Origin: CAYGZC01 sp964354225
GTDB lineage: Bacteria > Bacteroidota > Ignavibacteria > UBA10030 > SZUA-254
Direction of reading: 5' to 3'
Assembly (NCBI GenBank): GCA_964354225.1
Contig: CAYGZC010000050.1
Location: 1 to 36,141, forward strand
DNA: 36,141 bases
Shown here: positions 33,072 to 36,141 of the stretch, piece after piece
Layout of the letters: the number at the start of each line of letters is the position of its first letter
Position numbering within the stretch: the first letter of the stretch is position 1
The notes under the pieces: generated by a model
What the model was told of the DNA's origin: nothing
What the model saw: only the letters and a program-made list of their open reading frames with translations
Database searches by the model: none
Made by a program: the position numbers and the translations under genes

Positions 33072-35357
33072 ATGAAAAATTTTATTCTGATAATATTAAG
33101 CTTATTGATCCTCTCAATAACAAGTTATTCACAAGATGAAGAGCGACTGCGTGGAACAATCTCCGGCAGTGTGATCGATAATCATATAAAAGCAAAATTA
33201 CAGGGAGCTAACGTTTATCTCATGGGAACAAAATTAGGCGTCTCCACTGATGTATCAGGAGAATTTACAATCAAAGATGTTCCGGTTGGAACATACGCAC
33301 TACGCGCTTCCCTCCTTGGATATTCTGATCTGATCCAAACAGATATTGTTGTCACCAACATTAAGCCGGTCGTTGTACTCTTTGAATTAATTGAATCCAC
33401 CGTTGAGTTTGGTGAAGTCGAGGTGACGGCAGAGTATTTTCAGAAATCGCCGGATGTTCTTGTGAGCACCCAGGTACAATCGTACGAAGAAATCCGTCGT
33501 CTCCCGGGTGGATTCGAGGATGTTGTTCGTGCAGTCTCCATTCTTCCAGGTGTTGCACAGGTGCAGGCGGGACGGAATGATCTCATCGTCCGTGGCGGTG
33601 CACCATCTGAAAATCTGTATGTCATCGATAACATCGAAGTACCCAATATTAATCATTTTGGTACGCAAGGTGCAAGCGGCGGACCATTAAGTTATGTGAA
33701 TCTTGATTTTGTGAACAGCACCTCCTTTTCCAGCGGTGGTTTTGGCGTCCGCTATGGCGATAAACTTTCTTCTGTGCTTTCAATCGATTTAAGAAACGGG
33801 CGGCAAGACGATTTCGGTGGTAAGGCAACAATTGCCGCAACGCAGTTTGGTTTAAATCTTGAAGGACCTATGGCAGAAAAAGGAGCGTATTTTATCTCTG
33901 CCCGCCGCAGTTACCTCGATTTCATTTTTAAAGGTGCGGGATTCGGATTTGTGCCCGAGTATTGGGATTTTATGGCGAAAGTGAACTATGATTTTGGTGT
34001 TTCAGATCGTATTGCATTTATCGGTATCGCCGCACTGGATAACGTGCGACTCTTCAACGACACGGATAAAAAGCGGTTCGATAATGCCCGTATCCTTTAC
34101 AGTAAACAAAACCAGGGAGTGGCGGGAATTTCGTGGCGACATTTATTTTATAGCGGTTACTCTACGGTTACCTTCAGCCAATTATATACCGATTATCTGT
34201 ACAGACAGGATGATACTCTCCTGAATCCGATTTTTAAAAATAATTCCGTCGAGCGCGAGTGGTCGCTGAGGGGCGATGTCACGTATGAGATTGTGAAAAC
34301 AACCGAGATCTCAATGGGGATTCAAACTAAGGTTATCGGTTTCAATAGCAATCTCACGTTGCCGCCTTTCAAGTCAAGTTATGGCAATTTGATTTCTGTT
34401 AATTCAAGTTTCGATACAACTGCAATAAAAGCATCCGGTTATCTTCAGTTATCACACGGTTTCGAGCGTTTTCGACTGACATTCGGTGTTCGTGCAGATT
34501 ATTTCGATCTGATTGCGAAGAGTTTTGTCGTTGCCCCGCGGTTATCCGCAACGGTGATCCTCTCACCGATTACAAACATTAACGCGAGTGTCGGGAGGTA
34601 CTATCAGGCGCCGTCGTACATCTGGCTTGTTTCGAATCCGGTGAACCGTCAATTACGATATATCGGTGTGAACCAGTTTGTCTTTGGGATCGATCACCTG
34701 CTCCGCTCGGATACAAAGGTCAGTTTAGAAGGATATCTTAAAAAATATTCCGATTATCCTGCGAGTACAACACAGCCATATCTTGTTCTTGCAAATACAG
34801 GCGCGGGCTATGGCGGATCTCAAGAATCATTTGCGTCATTCGGTCTTGATCAGTTGATTAGTGCTGGTACTGGCACTACGTATGGTGTTGAGTTATTCCT
34901 TCAGAAAAAATTATCAGAGATCCCCTGCTATGGGATTCTCAGTATAAGCTACAATCAATCGAAATTCAAAGCACTCGATGGTGTGTCTCGGCCAACGAGC
35001 TTTGATCAGCACTGGATAATGAATCTTGGTGGTGGTTATTTGTTAAATGAAAAGTGGGAGTTCAGTACGAAATTTCGATTTGCCACCGGCAGGCCTTATA
35101 CTCCATACAATCCTGATGGTTCCCAAACTGGTACGAATTACAATAGTTCACGCTTAGGAGTAAATCATAGTCTCGATGTTCGCGTAGACCGACGGTGGAT
35201 GTTCAGCAGTTGGACACTCATAACTTATGTCGACATCCAGAATATCTATAATCGCAAACCCATTGATATCCCGCGATACGACGATCGGACGAAACGGATC
35301 GAACAATCCAATGCGATCGGTATATTGCCATCAATTGGAATAAGTGCTGAGTTTTAG
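33072..35357 (+). CDS. TonB-dependent receptor-like outer-membrane protein with carboxypeptidase-regulatory N domain
   Basis: Predicted 761-residue outer-membrane protein. Signal peptide 1-20; a carboxypeptidase-regulatory-like beta-sandwich (~28-110: ISGSVIDN..LQGANVYLMGT..TIKDVPVGTYALRASLLGY); a plug domain (~130-235: IRRLPGGFEDVVRAVSILPGV, DLIVRGGAPSENLYVIDNIEVPNINHFG); then a beta-barrel with alternating aromatic strands, ending in Phe (SIGISAEF) as expected for barrel insertion. No SusD partner is adjacent and the 9 kb of housekeeping genes separate it from the pectin locus, so a pectin role is not supported. Ligand unknown. Confidence 0.87.
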   Translation: MKNFILIILSLLILSITSYSQDEERLRGTISGSVIDNHIKAKLQGANVYLMGTKLGVSTDVSGEFTIKDVPVGTYALRASLLGYSDLIQTDIVVTNIKPVVVLFELIESTVEFGEVEVTAEYFQKSPDVLVSTQVQSYEEIRRLPGGFEDVVRAVSILPGVAQVQAGRNDLIVRGGAPSENLYVIDNIEVPNINHFGTQGASGGPLSYVNLDFVNSTSFSSGGFGVRYGDKLSSVLSIDLRNGRQDDFGGKATIAATQFGLNLEGPMAEKGAYFISARRSYLDFIFKGAGFGFVPEYWDFMAKVNYDFGVSDRIAFIGIAALDNVRLFNDTDKKRFDNARILYSKQNQGVAGISWRHLFYSGYSTVTFSQLYTDYLYRQDDTLLNPIFKNNSVEREWSLRGDVTYEIVKTTEISMGIQTKVIGFNSNLTLPPFKSSYGNLISVNSSFDTTAIKASGYLQLSHGFERFRLTFGVRADYFDLIAKSFVVAPRLSATVILSPITNINASVGRYYQAPSYIWLVSNPVNRQLRYIGVNQFVFGIDHLLRSDTKVSLEGYLKKYSDYPASTTQPYLVLANTGAGYGGSQESFASFGLDQLISAGTGTTYGVELFLQKKLSEIPCYGILSISYNQSKFKALDGVSRPTSFDQHWIMNLGGGYLLNEKWEFSTKFRFATGRPYTPYNPDGSQTGTNYNSSRLGVNHSLDVRVDRRWMFSSWTLITYVDIQNIYNRKPIDIPRYDDRTKRIEQSNAIGILPSIGISAEF

Positions 35358-35370
35358 ATAAATTATCTGT

Positions 35371-35639
35371 ATGATAGTTATGGAAGAATTACCAATTCGG
35401 ATCGGTATTAGGCCCTGTCTCTTAGGCAAGAAAGTCCGCTTCGATGCGAGCCATAAAAAAGATCGTTATCTCACCGATATCCTTCGCATCATCAATGATA
35501 CTATCATGAACTTATACCATTGATCGTACCGATAACACTTATCAACCATTATGTGATGAAGCGCGATGTATCGTACATACGCGATCAGGTGTACCTTAAT
35601 CCGCATCCAAAAGAGTTGATGCTGCGAAACCACGTGTAG
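35371..35639 (+). pseudogene. Internally deleted, frameshifted DUF523/DUF1722 (YbgA-like) remnant
   Basis: A 50-codon frame from ATG 35371 reads IRIGIRPCLLGKKVRFDASHKK followed by DRYLTDIL, which is the conserved start of DUF523 proteins. It stops at 35521-35523. In the +1 frame, IVPITLINHYV and then YLNPHPKELMLRNHV and a stop at 35637-35639 form the conserved end of DUF1722. About 230 residues between the two ends are missing, so an internal deletion plus frameshift has destroyed the gene. It is directly upstream of the tRNA-like/GIY-YIG unit, on the opposite strand. Confidence 0.8.
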
Positions 35640-35671
35640 AAGCCATCTTTCACATTTACCCTCTTTAAAAC

Positions 35672-35699
35672 AAATGCCTCACGTTACGGTGAGGCATTT
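35672..35699 (-). terminator. Strong terminator at the end of the tRNA-Val/GIY-YIG unit
   Basis: AAATGCCTCAC (35672-35682) and its perfect complement (35689-35699) form an 11-bp stem with a 6-base loop. On the minus strand it is followed by TTTGTTTTAA, a usable T-tract, so it best serves the minus-strand unit; it could also act for the plus strand. Confidence 0.7.
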
Positions 35700-35717
35700 A
35701 TGTTTGTGGACGCTGCG

Positions 35718-35745
35718 TCCCGTTCCGATTGTAAACGGAACGGGA
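35718..35745. repeat. Hairpin A in the T-arm position of the tRNA-like sequence
   Basis: TCCCGTTCCG (35718-35727) and its perfect complement (35736-35745) with an 8-base loop. It shares the TCCCGT...ACGGGA outer ends with hairpin B, suggesting a common source. Confidence 0.85.
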
Positions 35746-35758
35746 GAACCTGCGACCT

Positions 35759-35789
35759 TCCCGTCTCATTTCGATGAAACGAGACGGGA
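35759..35789. repeat. Hairpin B in the anticodon-arm position of the tRNA-like sequence
   Basis: TCCCGTCTC (35759-35767) and its perfect complement (35781-35789). An inner TTTC/GAAA (35769-35772 with 35776-35779) can extend the stem past one mismatch. It replaces exactly the 5-bp stem plus 7-base loop of the anticodon arm. Confidence 0.85.
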
Positions 35790-35807
35790 CGCTCTGAACC
35801 ATCTGTG

Positions 35808-36053
35808 CTATATTTTATTAATGATCGTTTCGATATATTTCTTACTCTTCCGATTCTTAATTTCTTGTTCACGCCTTATGGCTTCTACTTTTGTGGTGAA
35901 TTCTTCGTGGCACATCAGAGTCCATGGTTTACCTAGTTTGGTATATTTAGACTCACCCGTATTATGTTCAGTTATTCTTCTTGAAAGATTATTAGTGTGA
36001 CCGATATAATATTTTTGGAGTTTATCGCTCCAAAGTATGTAAGTAGAATACAT
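35808..36053 (-). CDS. Small GIY-YIG nuclease domain protein
   Basis: 81-residue stand-alone GIY-YIG domain. The GIY element is TYI (residues 4-6), the YIG element YYIGHT (15-20), the catalytic Arg is in LSRRITEH (Arg25/26 with His30) and the metal-binding Glu is probably Glu62 in RREQEIK. It lies between tRNA-Val, whose CCA ends 26 bases upstream, and the tRNA-like sequence, which its stop codon touches, all in the same direction, with a terminator beyond. No promoter is visible in the 26-base gap, so it is probably transcribed with the tRNA. Solo proteins of this family are common in Bacteroidota; their role is not settled, and homing-type DNA cleavage is one possibility. Confidence 0.88.
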   Translation of the reverse strand: MYSTYILWSDKLQKYYIGHTNNLSRRITEHNTGESKYTKLGKPWTLMCHEEFTTKVEAIRREQEIKNRKSKKYIETIINKI

Positions 36054-36079
36054 CGAGAATATATCTCATTGTAACATCT

Positions 36080-36141
36080 TGGTGGACGCTGCGGGGTTCG
36101 AACCTGCGACCTCCGCCTTGTAAGGGCGGCGCTCTGAACCA
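36080..36141 (-). tRNA. tRNA-Val (anticodon TAC), 5' end outside window
   Basis: Minus-strand tRNA from the D-loop onward: anticodon stem CCGCC/GGCGG with loop CTTACAA (anticodon TAC), T loop TTCGAAC, acceptor 3' half AGCGTCC, discriminator A and an encoded CCA (36082-36080). The T stem GCAGG/CCCGC has one A-C mismatch in its middle pair. The acceptor 5' half and part of the D arm lie beyond 36141. Confidence 0.9.

Larger units (their letters stand above)
35706..35810 (-). other. tRNA-Val-like sequence with anticodon arm and T-arm part replaced by hairpins
   Basis: On the minus strand this matches the tRNA-Val at 36080-36141 in three colinear blocks: 12/12 bases (35790-35801, D-loop to base 26), 13/13 (35746-35758, variable loop into T arm) and 12/12 (35706-35717, T-stem end and acceptor 3' half). 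The anticodon arm of 17 bases is replaced by a 31-base hairpin and 6 bases of the T arm by a 28-base hairpin. The D-arm region continues into the stop codon of the GIY-YIG gene (TAGCACAGA versus an expected TAGCTCAGT type). The acceptor 5' half is absent and CCA is lost (CAA). It cannot be a normal tRNA. Confidence 0.75.

Noticed and set aside
33072..35357. TonB-dependent receptor as the SusC of the pectin locus
   Set aside because: It lies 8 kb from the locus behind housekeeping genes and has no SusD partner.
35674..36000. Plus-strand frame of 108 codons near the end
   Set aside because: It is the complement of the GIY-YIG gene and the tRNA-like sequence; it has no family features and its start lies in the terminator hairpin.
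1..36141. CRISPR arrays, rRNA genes, complete insertion sequences
   Set aside because: No regularly spaced repeats, no rRNA-like blocks and no transposase were seen on either strand.

Overview
The window looks like a piece of a moderately AT-rich genome from the FCB group, most likely Ignavibacteriota or a related Bacteroidota lineage. The main reason is that three secreted proteins end in the type IX secretion (T9SS) sorting domain with the YPNPFN motif typical of those phyla. This placement is an inference from protein style, not from a marker gene.

Region 1 (1-25096) is a single-strand pectin utilisation locus of about 24 kb. It begins with the tail of a T9SS cargo protein. Two T9SS-sorted family 9 pectate lyases follow, then a GH28 polygalacturonase and a CE8 pectin methylesterase. 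Next come uxaC, uxaE, an ExuT-like transporter and a UxuB-type short-chain dehydrogenase, which would take galacturonate through tagaturonate and fructuronate to mannonate. After these are two equal-length PfkB kinases, a LarA-superfamily nickel racemase/epimerase homologue, pdxB and gnd. The locus closes with a CE12 acetylesterase, a GH43 lipoprotein, kduD, a DUF4861 lipoprotein, kduI and eda. Two routes can be read. Unsaturated uronate from the lyases goes through KduI and KduD to KDG, KDPG and Eda. Free galacturonate reaches mannonate, and because no mannonate dehydratase is present, I propose that the LarA homologue epimerises mannonate to gluconate, which is phosphorylated and oxidised by Gnd. 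PdxB beside Gnd may supply PLP synthesis or remove 4-phosphoerythronate, a known Gnd inhibitor.

Region 2 (25097-26152) is a scar. It holds a perfect inverted repeat, a tyrosine recombinase remnant (5' truncated and frameshifted) and tRNA-Gln(CTG) on the minus strand, followed by the promoter region of purC.

Region 3 (26153-35357) is housekeeping: purC, psd, pssA, purS, purQ, tatA, sucD and ndk on the plus strand, a SpoU/TrmH RNA methyltransferase on the minus strand, then a YfcH-type epimerase and a TonB-dependent receptor-like protein.

Region 4 (35358-36141) is the strangest. A remnant of a DUF523/DUF1722 gene is followed by a minus-strand unit reading tRNA-Val(TAC), a small GIY-YIG nuclease, then a tRNA-Val-like sequence in which the anticodon arm and part of the T arm are replaced by longer perfect hairpins, and finally a terminator. 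It looks like a tRNA-targeted GIY-YIG mobile unit with a remodelled tRNA copy at its far end.
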